A DNA stretch of 64,000 bases from Clarireedia homoeocarpa (GCA_001465935.1 LNKV01000021.1:466501-530500); one strand, 5' to 3'. Shown: positions 1 through 11,662, numbered from the stretch's first letter. A program made the numbers and translations. Notes: a model not told the origin generated them from the sequence alone.

Positions 1-1584
1 CGCCTGTCTCCAATGGCAGATCGTGGCATGCGAGGAATTCTCGCCGAGTCGAGACTCTGCCGACCACTATATGCTTCGATGGGACTTATTGGCGATCTAG
101 CTGAAATGTCCTGCAATTGATTTAGATTTGCATCCTTGGCGATTTTGAAATCGGAGTGGACTCATGGCTTACAAATGATCTCCTATAGGAATCAAAAGAT
201 TCTCTCGAGATTGGGAATGGATCGATACCATCGTTCGAAGTTGTGCGATTGTTGGCTGGAGCATTTGAGAGGTTACCAGCCTTTCGTGGCCAGAAGCTCT
301 TCTTTTCTAGAGGAGAGGGCTATTACATGGTCAGCGAAAGGCGCGCAGAACGGGACATCCTGTAACCCACTGGAAGATATACACCACTATCATTCACAAC
401 TGTTTGGAGTCAATCAGCTGAATTCTGCAATTACCTCGGCTTATCCGATCTTCCGGTTCGTCTGGGTGACAGGACAATTCATACCACTCATTTTATACTC
501 AGGCGGTTCCTCGCTTCTCCCAGTCTTTATACTCATACTGGATGCGCGAGATCCTATGGTAGAGACTTTCTCGAAGGAAGTTCGAGACGCATTCTGCGGC
601 CCACCATTCTCATCTGATAATGGGTGCAAACTAGTCTGGACGTCGGTCCTTTTGGCGAATGGGTTGCGAAGTGGCATATTGAAACCTTGGGGTTCACACA
701 GTCACGGCACAATGATTAGTTGTTGGCGCAAGATGTACGAAGGAGGATTTTGAAACAGAGTGCATAGAGGATGTTCGAATCATGAAGTGATCGGCCTGAG
801 ATGTCAAGACTTTTGAGTTTTGACGCCCTTGAATGATAGAATGCGCTTGATTGATTTTTTCAGCCACTCGGACATTTCTGTTCCGTTTATGGCGATCACG
901 AGATTTATGCCGATATTCACGTTGGCTCGAGCAACCGAGGACCCGTCAAGCTCATTGTGCGCCAATTAACACAAAAGAGGGTTGAAGTTCCGAGAGGTTG
1001 GCTCGAAATGTGAAGGTGGGGAGCACTGCATGTAGATCTGGGCGAGCGTACGCTCAATTGCCGGAGGAGGTCGAGTATGTTGGAACCCCTTTACGTAGAG
1101 ACGAAATGTTGGCGACTCGCGGCCTACCTTACCTTGGGCCTGCCGACCGAACTCCTGGGAGTGTGCTATGACGCACGACGGTCGTAGGCTGGCTCGAGCC
1201 TTCAACTTGATGACTCGAGGTTGGTCCTGCAATAATCATGCTGTGTTGAAGCTGTATGAAAAGTACGTACAAAATTGACCTACAGGCCCCTGGGGATATG
1301 TGAGGATGTGCGACCCAAGGACCTCGTATGATGTGATGTTGATGGTGGTGCTGGTATTGGTGTTGGTATTGATGTTATTCGGAATCTTGAAGCCGAAGCT
1401 ATGTAGGCATGTTGACAGACGGCAAGAACTGTAGTTGTCTATGAATTCTATTGAGCCGGTAGATCAAATCAATACAATAAACCAGATCTTTGTCTTGTTC
1501 ACTTGCAAAATTTGCGGCTTTGAGCCAATTCTATATCTAGCTCAACCCCAAGCCGCACGAAGTAGCCCCATCTGATTTGAAAGG

Positions 1585-1668
1585 GTTTTTTACTTTTTTA
1601 TTTTTACTTTTTTATTTTTTATTTTTTGTTTTTTATTTCTTATTTCTTATTTCTTATTTTTTGTTTTT
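1585..1668. repeat. T-rich low-complexity tract
   Basis: About 84 bases are almost only T with scattered A, C and G, in loose TTTTTA and TTTCTTA-like periods. It is simple-sequence DNA with no coding potential. Confidence 0.85.
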
Positions 1669-1919
1669 GACAAGAAGTCACGCCCCATAATTAAATCCGC
1701 CGCACGGCCGCATCTTTCCCTTCCTTCTCGGTTCCTGTTCCTACGAAGGGCTTGGACTCGTACACTTCTGTGACATCCCCCCAAGGGTTCTCCTCCTACC
1801 AAGCCCGTCCCAAGATCTCACATCCACTCGGCTCTTCGTGGTGGCTCCACGTTTGTTTCGTTCAACGGGTCAGATTTGAGCCTACTTCGCGCTCCAAAGC
1901 GCTTTAGTCCTGAAGTGGA

Positions 1920-2005
1920 TCGCATACTATTGTGTGCTTTACTTGGGAAATCGCATATTGTGTGCTTGACTAGTCAATCGCATTCCATTGTGTGCTTTAG
2001 TAGGT
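1920..2005. repeat. Three imperfect direct repeats
   Basis: A unit reading roughly TCGCAT-(n)-ATTGTGTGCTT occurs at about 1920, 1951 and 1978, spaced about 27-31 bp. Copies differ by small insertions and substitutions, so this is an old tandem duplication. Confidence 0.7.
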
Positions 2006-2336
2006 GCTTGGCGCAGCGGTGGAGGCCTTTTTTCCCTGATGGCAAAGTTCAGATGGGGGAAAGCAAGAAAGACAGCAGGACCAACTAAAAGAAGGGATAC
2101 CGCTATCCGCTGTCCATACTTCGTACTGGTGGTAGCTCAGCTGTCCACTCCTGTATGGCAGTACCAACACGTTTCTCTTCGTAAGACGACATCCTGCGTA
2201 AGCCAGAGTAACAGCACGAGCAAACATCGATAGTTAAGTCAGTCCATCTTCCTGCCTCTCCCACGTAAGGGGAGTCGGGGACGGAGATTTGGAGCAGCCC
2301 CTGTGAATAAGCTTATCCCCCTCGATTTCGACTGTA

Positions 2337-2370
2337 CTGTCCTGCACTTACTGTCCTGCACTTACTGTAC
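2337..2370. repeat. 14-bp tandem repeat
   Basis: The unit CTGTCCTGCACTTA is present twice without change (2337-2350 and 2351-2364), followed by a shortened third copy. It directly abuts the palindrome at 2372. Confidence 0.8.
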
Positions 2371-2371
2371 T

Positions 2372-2405
2372 TACTATCCCTCCCCATGGATGGGGAGGGA
2401 TAGTA
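2372..2405. repeat. Perfect palindrome, 16-bp arms
   Basis: Left arm TACTATCCCTCCCCAT (2372-2387) is the exact reverse complement of the right arm (2390-2405), separated by only GG. It could form a tight hairpin or cruciform. I see no target-site duplication or transposase nearby, so its origin is unknown. Confidence 0.85.
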
Positions 2406-2645
2406 CTGGACTCCATGCGGCGGTTGTTTGATTTCCCCAATTTTATGGGGAGCCCTGGCTCGATTCAGTGGAGTCATTGGCGCTGTTTGAAAAGGCTTGT
2501 AGGGATGTGCGCGGCTTGTTGTGGTCGTTTGTTGCTCCGAGCATAATCCCGGGCCGCAATCTACGGAAGAAAGAGGGCGAGGAGGGGGCAACTACAATAC
2601 GATCGCGGGTGGAGTATCGGGTGTCATGGCTTGCTTCACAAAGAA

Positions 2646-2748
2646 GGAAAACCCATCCAAGCTGGAAAGGAAAGGAAACCCATCCAAGCTGGAAAGGAAA
2701 GGAAACCCATCCAAGCTGGAAAGGAAAACCCATCCAAGCTGGAAAGGG
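2646..2748. repeat. 27-bp minisatellite, four copies
   Basis: A unit containing CCCATCCAAGCTGGAAAGG begins at 2652, 2679, 2706 and 2729. The first two periods are 27 bp and the third is 23 bp because one GGAAA-type step is missing. It gives repetitive open frames on both strands that should not be taken as genes. Confidence 0.9.
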
Positions 2749-3117
2749 TCCATACATGTGCGAAGTAATTGCTGTGATTTCTTTTTCGTTGGCCCTGGGA
2801 GTGTGGCTTCGTGTTACTGTGCTTCCCGTCCTGTACCAAGCAAACATCCCCTCCTAAAACATGCAGGCACGGACATGGGTTGGCGTGCGATGGTGACATG
2901 AGGAAAATTCGGTGCCATCGGATCCGTCAAAACCTCGTATATGTAAAATGTATATTTGACGACAATGCCACCCTTTTCAGTAGACGACATTACAATTCGC
3001 GACATCTCAGCTCAGCTCGTGGCTAACAGTCCTCTGATCTTGCGTCAATCCATCCCGGACTGCCAAGTGTTTCCATTTCCATTCTCACTCGTTTTCGTGG
3101 ACATTCGTTAATCGCAG

Positions 3118-3134
3118 AAAAAAAAAAAAAAAAG
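3118..3134. repeat. Poly(A) run, 17 A
   Basis: An uninterrupted run of 17 A residues on the plus strand. No retroelement body is recognisable immediately upstream. Confidence 0.9.
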
Positions 3135-3703
3135 GAATACTCCTGCCTACTGTACTACTCTTTCTCATTTTACTGCCTGCTTCGTACAGTTTCAGCCATC
3201 TTCCTCTCATCTCAGGCAATTTTACAGACCGGCAGTTGCATCCTACCACCTCACGTCGCCCAATATCTACCTACGGTCAAACTACGTTGGGTGGTATTGA
3301 CAATATTGACAAAAGGTCTCACAGAGAGATCTACACGTTTCTGCGCCAGCACATCCGGACTCACTTTTTACAACCTTTTGTCTGGCCAGGCCGTATTTTC
3401 ATGTTTTAAATATCTGACTCGACCGATTAACAGGGCAACCTAAGCCTCTACCAGTGCGAAAGATCCAAAGAAACATTGTTGCGTTGCATCGAGCACATGC
3501 AACTTATTTTAATAACCTTACTGGGACAACGTGCAACTACTACCACATGATCGACACTGCACACACCTTGTCGAACTAATTCTTCCTTCATCCCACAACA
3601 ACATCTACATAATCTCTAGATTTATTCTTATCTTTCAACCAGATTTTGCTATTTCCTTTCGCTTCCATATCGGGCATCTTACATTTGCGAAGACCGGGAT
3701 AAA

Positions 3704-3745
3704 ACAGACGACAGACGACAGCCGGCAGACGACAGACGACAGAAA
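3704..3745. repeat. 7-bp minisatellite, six units
   Basis: Six consecutive heptamers of the type ACAGACG, four of them exact or one base off, run head to tail. It lies about 430 bp upstream of the gene at 4172. Confidence 0.85.
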
Positions 3746-4171
3746 GGTCAACCGGGACCGTCAACCAGGTCTGCTGGAACAATACAAATCCTAGTGACCA
3801 AGAGTTTGGTGTCAACAAGAGATCTGGAATTTGGTTGGTGCAAGGAAGAACAAAAATTTGGGGACATCTTCCGTTGCATTCACTTTCCCCCGTATTAAGA
3901 TTGCGGTTTCCATTTTAAAACGCCCAACCTGAGGTCGCCGCTTCCATTTCTGGATACAGGAAAACTGCGACTCAACCATCCACTCCGCCACTTCGAGTTG
4001 ACTCGACCCGTCTTACCTTCTGGCAAGACTTTGCAAGTCCGTAGAAGTTGTGCTCTTCTGCAAGAAACCTTTTCTTGCATCAACTTCGTTGTAGGAGATA
4101 TATAGCCGAAGCTCCATTGCAAAGATCCAAAAACCTCCACCCTATTCATATTCGCACGACAAACAGCCAAC

Positions 4172-5520
4172 ATGGTTAACTTCTTTACTTCATGGCAGTT
4201 GTGGGAGAAAATGACCTTCGTAAGTACTCTACCACCAGCTCGCATGACTTTCATGCAAGCAAACGCTCAACTGATGCAATTCAGGTTTTGGGTTGTGCCA
4301 TTGTATTAGTTTTTTGCGTAGGATACGTTAAGCTGCTGTGGACGAACAGATTACTCAGAAAGCAGGAGATAGTGGACGAAGAGAAACGAGTGAGGATCGA
4401 AGAATTGCGAAGAAGTGGACAGGATATTGCAGCAAAGAAAGACGATGTTCCTTTCGGGGTTCGAGCGATTCAAAGCGGTATTCAAGTTGACGGTATCTGG
4501 ATATCTGGACAGAACACTCCCGTCCCAAGCATCCACATGGGACGTCAATCAGCATTCGAACCGTCGTCTGTAGGCTCGAGCTCTAACACAAATGTTTCTG
4601 GCGAACCATCTAATCGACCAGCACCAACACCATCTCCTCAACCAGGCCGACCAGGGTTGCGAAACAGCGAATCCATGCTCTCAAGCTACAGAAATGCTAG
4701 CGAAGATGATATGAATGCCTCGGACCCTCGCAGCTCATCTCGACAGCACGGGACTTACAAGCCAACAAGATCCTCGCAGCTACGATTCGGAACAGTTGGA
4801 GAGAATCAATATGACGAACAGACACTTGGCCATCTTGAAGGAGGTGCGCCACCTGGAAGAGTCTATACACACCGACCACGTGGAGCATACGTCGAATCGG
4901 ATGCATCATCCACGGAGGCTGCTGCGGCTGCTGATAATGAACGCTCATCGGGTACTTCTGACGAGTCCGATGCTACTTTCTCTCATGGTAGACACCAAAG
5001 TTTTCATCCTGTGCATCATCAATCACAATATTCTACCAGGACTTCAACACCCGAGCTCTTGTCCCCAGTTTTACCTCCACAATCTTACCAAAATCATGGG
5101 AAGAGCAATGATCAATATTTCTCGCTTCCTCTCGCAGCTGACGATGAAGATGCCAACCCGTTTGTCACCCCTCGTATGAGTCCTACCGAGAAATCGTTCG
5201 CACCTCACCTCACAGCCGTTGATCCTCGCGAGCAGGACTATACAGTTGAGTCTCAAGCACCGCTTTTGAACGAACGATCGCAGTCCCCACCTTTCAGATC
5301 TGGGGAGCTCCATGCCAACAAGTCGGCCAGGAAAGTAAACTCTGGCTTCGAAGTGCTTCCAGCAGGCACATTCGGCGCCCAGGTGGACATCAAGGGGAAG
5401 GGGGTCGGCCGGAGCGACAGTTGGAACCATGACAATTCCGAAGAAAGAAGATCGCATGGAAATAGACTGCAGAAGAAAGGAGCCAGGTTTTCTGCGACTC
5501 CCAGTCCAAACCAGCAATAA
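4172..5520 (+). CDS. Membrane-anchored orphan protein, Ser/Pro-rich
   Basis: Two exons, 4172-4219 and 4285-5520, give 427 residues. The 65-bp intron has a GTAAGT donor and CAG acceptor in phase 0. The start ATG at 4172 adds a short N-terminus (MVNFFTSWQLWEKMTF) before a clear hydrophobic segment at about residues 17-35, so I prefer it to the internal ATG at 4192, which lies in the other exon frame context and would read through the intron. After the membrane segment comes a basic/acidic stretch (RLLRKQEIVDEEKR), then a compact motif ending in VDGIWISGQNTPVPS, then about 300 residues of low-complexity Ser/Pro/His/Asn-rich sequence. I do not recognise a family with a known function. The layout suggests a single-pass membrane protein with a long disordered tail. 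The gene stands alone, with RAD51 downstream on the same strand. Confidence 0.8.
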
Positions 5521-5943
5521 GAGGACAACAACAGCATCGGCGACTTCTCCCGCGATTGAGGGCCGTACATCATGAACAAAAAGCATAGAGGAATGCAGGA
5601 GTTATAAAGGAGTTCTGGAACGTAACGGTGTGATATCCTATTTATCGCGGCCGTTTAATGCCGTTTTCTATACTTTAATAGTAGCATCGGGGGAATGTTA
5701 CCGGGATCATGAATGTGGGAATGAGGATTTTTGGACAATAAAAGTAACCATATTGCTTAGGAGGCTTAATGAGTAATGAATGGACGGGAAGGAGGAAAAT
5801 ACATCATAGAATCTACCCTTATTATGATCTCAAGTAAAGAATTTTAGACTTACTATTTGCTGTGTGAACATGTTTTCTACCTAACAACTGAGGAGGTACG
5901 CCTAAATTAGGCTACCTCTAGTCCTGGTGCTTTATGCTTATTT

Positions 5944-5949
5944 CACGTG
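5944..5949. promoter_or_regulatory. CACGTG E-box-like site
   Basis: A perfect CACGTG palindrome lies about 180 bp upstream of the RAD51 start. bHLH factors bind this core in fungi, but a single hexamer is weak evidence. Confidence 0.3.
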
Positions 5950-5989
5950 ATTTCGTGCTTTCTAATTGTGCCGGCTACACGTCAACAAA

Positions 5990-5995
5990 ACGCGT
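5990..5995. promoter_or_regulatory. MCB-like ACGCGT box upstream of RAD51
   Basis: A perfect ACGCGT lies 130 bp upstream of the RAD51 ATG. In yeasts this MluI cell-cycle box is bound by MBF and drives G1/S expression of DNA replication and repair genes, RAD51 included. Here the site is seen; the regulation is inferred. Confidence 0.45.
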
Positions 5996-6124
5996 ATATC
6001 CACTCATTCTCGAACAAGACGACCAAAAGAAATTTACTATACCTCTCTGTTCGCCAATTGTATACATTGAAACTTCAATTTAATCCATAAATCTAAGAAG
6101 GCCACAATACTTTACATCTAAGCC

Positions 6125-7287
6125 ATGACCTCAGAAGAAGTTGAAGCATCGCAATCCGGCGAGGATGGAATGGGGGGTCCTGGTGCTCCAACGCCACTCT
6201 CTGCATTGGAGGTATGTTACCATGCGTACCTTTTCTCTTTTACCCTCGTATTCTAATCTATGGTTGGCTTAGGGCGTTGCAGGTCTGACGAAGAGGGACA
6301 TTCAAATGATTGTCGATGCCGGATACAATACCGTGGAGTCCGTCGCATACACGCCGAGGAGAATCCTAGAGCAAATCAAGGGCATCTCTGAGCAGAAAGC
6401 GACAAAGATTTTGACGGAAGGTTTGCAGTTGCATATTAATATCAGATTGTTAGATCTATTCTGACATTCATGTAGCGTCGAAACTTGTTCCAATGGGATT
6501 TACCACTGCTACCGAAATGCATCAACGAAGGTCCGAATTGATATCAATCACAACTGGATCCAAACAACTCGATACACTGTTAGCAGGAGGAATCGAAACC
6601 GGGTCTGTTACTGAGATTTTTGGAGAATTTCGAACAGGAAAGAGTCAGATTTGCCACACATTGGCAGTTACTTGCCAATTGCCGTTCGATATGGGTGGCG
6701 GCGAGGGTAAGTGTCTTTACATAGACACTGAGGGTACCTTCCGTCCTGTACGTCTTTTGGCTGTGGCAAATAGATATGGTTTATCTGGCGAAGAGGTCCT
6801 CGACAACGTCGCATATGCAAGAGCTTACAACTCCGATCACCAACTGCAACTTCTTAACCAGGCATCTGCCATGATGTGTGAAACACGATTCTCTCTACTT
6901 ATCGTTGATAGTGCGACGTCGCTGTATCGAACAGATTTTACAGGACGTGGTGAGCTTTCTTCTCGACAAATGCACTTGGCGAAGTTCATGCGCACCTTAC
7001 AACGCTTGGCGGATGAGTTTGGTATTGCCGTCGTAATTACAAACCAGGTCGTCGCGCAGGTTGACGGCGGCCCAAGTGCAATGTTCAATCCCGATCCCAA
7101 AAAACCTGTCGGAGGAAATATCATTGCGCATGCTAGTACTACAAGACTGAGTCTGAAGAAAGGTCGTGGAGAGACCAGAATCTGCAAGATTTACGACAGT
7201 CCGTGTTTACCAGAGAGTGATTGTCTGTTTGCTATCAACGAGGATGGAATTGGTGATCCAAGTCCAAAGGATCTGGAGAGGGATTAG
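6125..7287 (+). CDS. RAD51: DNA recombinase Rad51
   Basis: Three exons, 6125-6211, 6273-6420 and 6476-7287, encode 348 residues, the usual length for Rad51. It forms ATP-dependent filaments on single-stranded DNA and catalyses strand exchange in homologous recombination in the nucleus. The short acidic N-terminus is followed by the helix-hairpin-helix DNA-binding domain (about residues 30-84, LTKRDIQ...ISEQKATKI). The RecA core has Walker A GEFRTGKS (128-135), Walker B LLIVDS (219-224), the ELSSRQ loop and a ...ATTRLSLKKGRGETRICK-like C-terminal strand (HASTTRLSLKKGRGE). Both intron boundaries are GT...AG; the second splits a codon (GAA G|CG). The family assignment over Dmc1 rests on overall similarity and the ordinary vegetative Rad51 motifs. 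An ACGCGT box lies upstream. Confidence 0.97.
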
Positions 7288-7944
7288 ATCTGTTCGGAGA
7301 TGATACTTCTATCTGGTATGATGTTTATGGGCTTTTGATGCTTTACGTGTGATGTATTTCTTCTTCTTTGGCTCTTGGCATGGTTTTACGGATTGGAGCA
7401 TGGGATGGGATGGCAGCTTTTGTTGATTTTCACATCATGGGGATTACATGTATATACTTGATTTGTACAGCGATTGGGCATACAAGCCATATTACTTCAA
7501 CTTTTACACATCTACTTTGGTGCACAGTGTTGAAGATTCTACTGTGAGTTCTACTACAGTGTCCGGAACCGCCTTTGAACTCCACAAGGAATATCCGGTA
7601 TACTCATGCTGCGCTACTCTGAAGCTGATATTGTGCAAGCTCAGAGAGATGCGTGAAAGATTTAATAAGCACCAAGTAGATAAATTTTTCTTTATCAAGA
7701 GATTCCCGAATATGTAAATGGAGCACATCAAAGATTAATCTATTCCCTATAACATGCTGATCTTGTTGCATGATATATATCTCCAAAATTCACTTTCGTT
7801 CCCCAAAAAGCAGATGATCTACCCGCTAGCGCCCGCTTTAACCTGGAAAAAGTGAAGCTCGCGATACCTAGCATCGCGTCAAAACAATTCAAGAATGCGA
7901 CAACTTTGAACTTCCACGCAACTTTTCTACAGGAACGGCAATTG
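7288..7944. other. Intergenic between RAD51 and nucleoporin gene
   Basis: No gene recognised. Short AT-rich frames at 7448-7717 and on the opposite strand look like chance. The sequence should hold the RAD51 3' end and the nucleoporin promoter; a TCTACAG at about 7930 could be a leader-intron acceptor. Confidence 0.5.
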
Positions 7945-8001
7945 ATGGGGATACAATGGCGGATAAAGGACCTTTTCACTCGTACAAGGAGACCAGATTA
8001 A
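7945..8001 (+). other. Possible overlapping upstream ORF of nucleoporin gene
   Basis: An ATG at 7945 opens an 18-codon frame that ends with TAA at 7999-8001, out of frame with and overlapping the main start at 7956. If the mRNA begins upstream of 7945, ribosomes starting here would bypass the main ATG. Confidence 0.35.
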
Positions 8002-11000
8002 ACCTCGATCCATCCACCCAAAATTCCATCATCGCGATTCGTTTACCAGTGCACGGCGCCCCAGCTCCAAGAACTTCACAGAGGCGATATCATGTTGCAG
8101 AACTAGCCATAGCGGAGGACGAAAGAGCTTTCAGGCAAAGACACTTAGCTAGCGCAGCTTCGATATACCATCGCACGCAGGATATCTTCCCACAAAGCTA
8201 TCTCTGGAGGATTCTGGAGGATGAAAAAGTGCTCTCAATACAGGCGGTGGATGTGTCGAAGCAGCTCAATGTCGTCGATGCACATCTCACTCTACGATTG
8301 ATCTTTCCGAGTTCGATAAAGCAAGGGTGCGTTGCGTTTTCGGATTGTAAGGAGCATGACTATGTCAGCGCATTCGTGTTGACAGAAACACATCACCTCT
8401 ATACCTTGAGACTTTGGCCGGATTTCTTTCGCAATGCTTCGAGTACAGAAAACAATGTTGGGAACTGGTGCAAGTCATATATCTCGTCTGCTTTTAGCTT
8501 CAAAAAGCCCCATAGAATGGTTGCGCTTAGCGCCAATGAGCTGCTGGTTTCAAACTTCGATGGTGGTCTCCTGAAGCTGGATAGGAAATCTGGGGGAGAT
8601 GGTATGTTATTTTTGTTCTAGAGTTTTTAGAATGTGCTGACAATAAGAAGGTTCCGAGTGGAAGGAATCGCATTATAACCCTGGAGGTTGGAGGGATGGC
8701 CTCAAGAGCTTCATACCCTTCCAAGGAAGCAATGCTATTCGATATGGCAATACAAATGTCGAATTATCTACAGTGACTTCGATAGCTTCTCCAGCGACTA
8801 GTATAGATGGGCTCTCATACGCGTTTACGATCTCATTAGATCACAACCTTCGAATCTGGAACCTCTCTAGTGGACGAGTATCGTACGTTGGGGATATGCT
8901 TGGGATGGAACCTGATCCTAAGAATACGAGAAAACCAGTCATTGATCCTTCGTACCAACAACTGGTCAAGGTTTATTGTCACAATGACGAGAACGCCATC
9001 TGCGTTACTTACTCCCCTATTGGCGAAGGGCAATTTAAGTTTTGGAATATACAACCTGCTGGGGATGGAAGGCTCTCAGTTGCAGATGCATTTCCTAACA
9101 ATACTCTGGTACCTCGACCACCTACTTCAGATCTTTGGACACTTGCAGATTTCTCCGTGGTGGTAGATAGGGGAAACAACGCACTGAATCTATGGACATT
9201 GTGGAAGAACAACACTACTTACCGAGTGCAAAAACTGCACTTTGAGAGTGGTTCCGACGATGCTGTTCAAGAGTTATGGGAAGATGGCTGGGAGGCTACG
9301 GCGACCGAAGCCCTATCACAAACTCCGCTACCTACAATCTATCATGGCGACGCTTCTGATAGTACAGATAAATGGTTAGGTTTCATACTATACCCCGGAA
9401 GGTTCACACAAGCAACGATTGAAACTGGTCTCGCTATTTATGAACGTGGTCTGGGCTCATCCAGGGATGCCGCACGTAAAACTGCGCCATTACCGGAAAG
9501 GTTATGTTCAACGATAGCGGTAACAGCTACACTAGGTCAGACTTCTGATGGAAGTGCAGACTTTGAGCAGTTCCGTCTGGCAACAGATGCGCAATGGAGA
9601 CGCTTCTACCGTTTGCTTGTCGAACTAGATAAGCAAAGAGGCGAAGCCCTGTCGTTGGTTATAGATCCCAAGGGTAATATGCCGTGGGTCATCTCAGCCG
9701 ATGGTATATCAGCTATTCGAGATTGCAGTAATTTCGAGCGTATATGGCACAACCCCGAAGAGCCACCACGAGCTTCAGAGTATGTATCTATACTTGCAAG
9801 CGCAGCTGCTGCATTCAGGGAAACCGTTTCAGATCAGCTATTCCACAGCTTCAATGCCGCATTACTGGGACAGCTTTTTGAAGAGCCATCCTGTCTCCCA
9901 TCAGTGAGAATGAAGGCTTTATACGATAGGTGCGACTACACGAATCAAATCAGTGATGAAGACTACCATGCGTTAGTGGCTAGCTTAGGCGGTGGCTTCA
10001 AGGATGTTAGTCCACAAGTCTACGAAGACTTACTTTCCTCAATGGTAACCGCTGCGCGAGTCGAGAAGGATCCAATACCACTAGCGAGTTCCGGCAACAA
10101 ATTGATCGTTCGAGGAGCTCAAGAGATAATTGAATTGCATAAGAGTATATGCATCGATCAACTGCTTTTACTGATATTGGTTGAGGTTGAAATAAACCAT
10201 GGGGAGGAAGGCATCGATTTTGACTCTGCACCTATCTTCGAGATGCTTCTGAACATGTTGAAGCGGCTTGAGCTCATTGCTTGGTTGGCAAAAACACAAA
10301 TCGACCTACCTCTCCCGAACCGCGAACGCTCCAATTCCCTAAGTGAATCGACATCCTCCCTCACCAAAAAGCAAACACAGTACGAGACAGTCACTGTTTT
10401 AGAAGGGGTTCATAGACACTTGTTCGGCTTTGAACGAAGAGTCTCGATGTCTTCAGCCTTGACAGACTTTATTGTTGAGCTCTGCAAGCCCGACAGCAGC
10501 TACGAATCTCCTCCAGCTATCATTCAATGCTTCTTGCTAAAACAGAACCGTCATGATTTGGCTATGGAGTTCTCGCGTTTCGCTGATCATGATGCATTTT
10601 CAACGTATATCCAAGGCAGAGCTTGTCTTGCGGCGAATGATCCTCGTGCTGCATCTCTTCACTTCAAGAAAGCAGCTTTTGGACTGGGTAAGTTTAATTA
10701 ATGACGTTTATTTTTTTTTAAAAAAAAAGTCACTGACAGAATTTGAAGCGTATCCAGACCAACGAAAACACACAAACCAGCACAGCGCCGGCTACCTTGA
10801 CGAAACAGAAAAACAACTTCTCAACGCCGGTCTCCCAGAATACTACTCACACATCGTCTCTCTATACGACAAAGAAAAAATCTACTCCTACGTAATCGAT
10901 TTCTCCCGTCTCGCTCTCCAATTCATCAAGCCCAGCAACCCCTCTTCATCATCCCTCTCCTCCGCCGATGTCCTCCGCACCGAAATGCACAGCCGTCTCT

Positions 11001-11662
11001 TCTTCGCTGCTCTACACACCTCCCGCTTCGACCTCGCCCACTCCACCCTCTCCCTAATCTCCGACTCCGCGCTTCAAACCTCCTCCCTCCGCTCCCTCAT
11101 CACCAAAATGTGTGAAGCCAACAACGCCACCCAGCTCGTCGCCCTCCCCTTCATCGGCCTCCAAGACCAAGTCGACGACATCCTCGCACAGAAATGCCGC
11201 GCCGTCGTCGAAGTCGGCACTGGTATTCCCTGGCACAAAGTCCTCTATGCATGGCGCATCCAGCATGGCGATTTCCGCGGCGCGGCCGCCGTGGGTTGGG
11301 AGAGGCTGGCAAAGTTGAGAGGCTCGTCGGATGGGGAGCGCTTGCTTACGGATGCGGGCGAGGGAGGCATCGCGGAAACACAGATCACAAGACAATTTGT
11401 AGCGGTGATCAATGCGCTGAGCTGCGTGGATCCGAAACAAGCGTGGATTTTGTGCGATGGGGCGGAAAAGCAAAAGGGGAAGGATAAGGGGCGGAAGGAG
11501 AGCGCAGATGCGCCGGGCGAGGCGAAGAAACGGACGGTTGTTACCCTCGAGGCGGTGAGGAGGGGCTATCAGGAGGAGTTGGATCGCGTGGCGGCGATTG
11601 AGATGGGCCAGTTTGCGTTGATGGGTGCCGGGGCCGAGGGAGACGCGATGGATCTTTTATGA
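7956..11662 (+). CDS. NUP120: Nucleoporin Nup120/Nup160 family
   Basis: Three exons, 7956-8601, 8651-10687 and 10740-11662, encode 1201 residues. Nup120 (Nup160 in animals) is a scaffold subunit of the Y-shaped Nup84/Nup107 complex of the nuclear pore, with an N-terminal beta-propeller and a C-terminal alpha-solenoid. The sequence fits: the N-terminal third has propeller-like strands (YAFTISLDHNLRIWNLSSGRV), the rest is helix-rich and ends in a charged tail. Introns are 48 and 52 bp, both phase 1; the second has a T8-A9 stretch. The last exon is unusual: its first half uses strongly C-ending codons and its second half strongly G-ending ones, and this creates a 139-codon antisense open frame that I regard as a shadow. 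The family call is from overall pattern and could be checked by profile search. Confidence 0.88.

Larger units (their letters stand above)
1..4171. other. Gene-poor, repeat-rich left flank
   Basis: I recognise no gene here. The longest open frame on the plus strand (136-753, 205 codons) starts at TTG, has no recognisable domain and is overlapped by antisense frames. Other frames between 2.3 and 2.9 kb simply translate tandem repeats. The stretch holds a T-rich tract, three kinds of short tandem repeat, a palindrome, a poly(A) run and a heptamer repeat, listed separately. The last few hundred bases should contain the promoter and leader of the gene starting at 4172. Confidence 0.6.
5521..6124. 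other. Intergenic: 3' region and RAD51 promoter
   Basis: No gene is visible. The first part should carry the 3' end of the upstream gene. The last 180 bp holds a CACGTG hexamer at 5944-5949 and an ACGCGT hexamer at 5990-5995, both listed as possible RAD51 control sites. Confidence 0.6.

Noticed and set aside
136..753. 205-codon plus-strand frame near the left edge
   Set aside because: It starts at TTG, has no recognisable domain or splice context and is overlapped by antisense frames; I could not support it as a gene.
2443..2899. Several 87-134 codon frames on both strands
   Set aside because: They are translations of the tandem minisatellite and do not resemble proteins outside the repeats.
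11054..11473. 139-codon antisense frame in the nucleoporin's last exon
   Set aside because: It is a by-product of the strong third-position bias on the sense strand, which itself matches the nucleoporin family.
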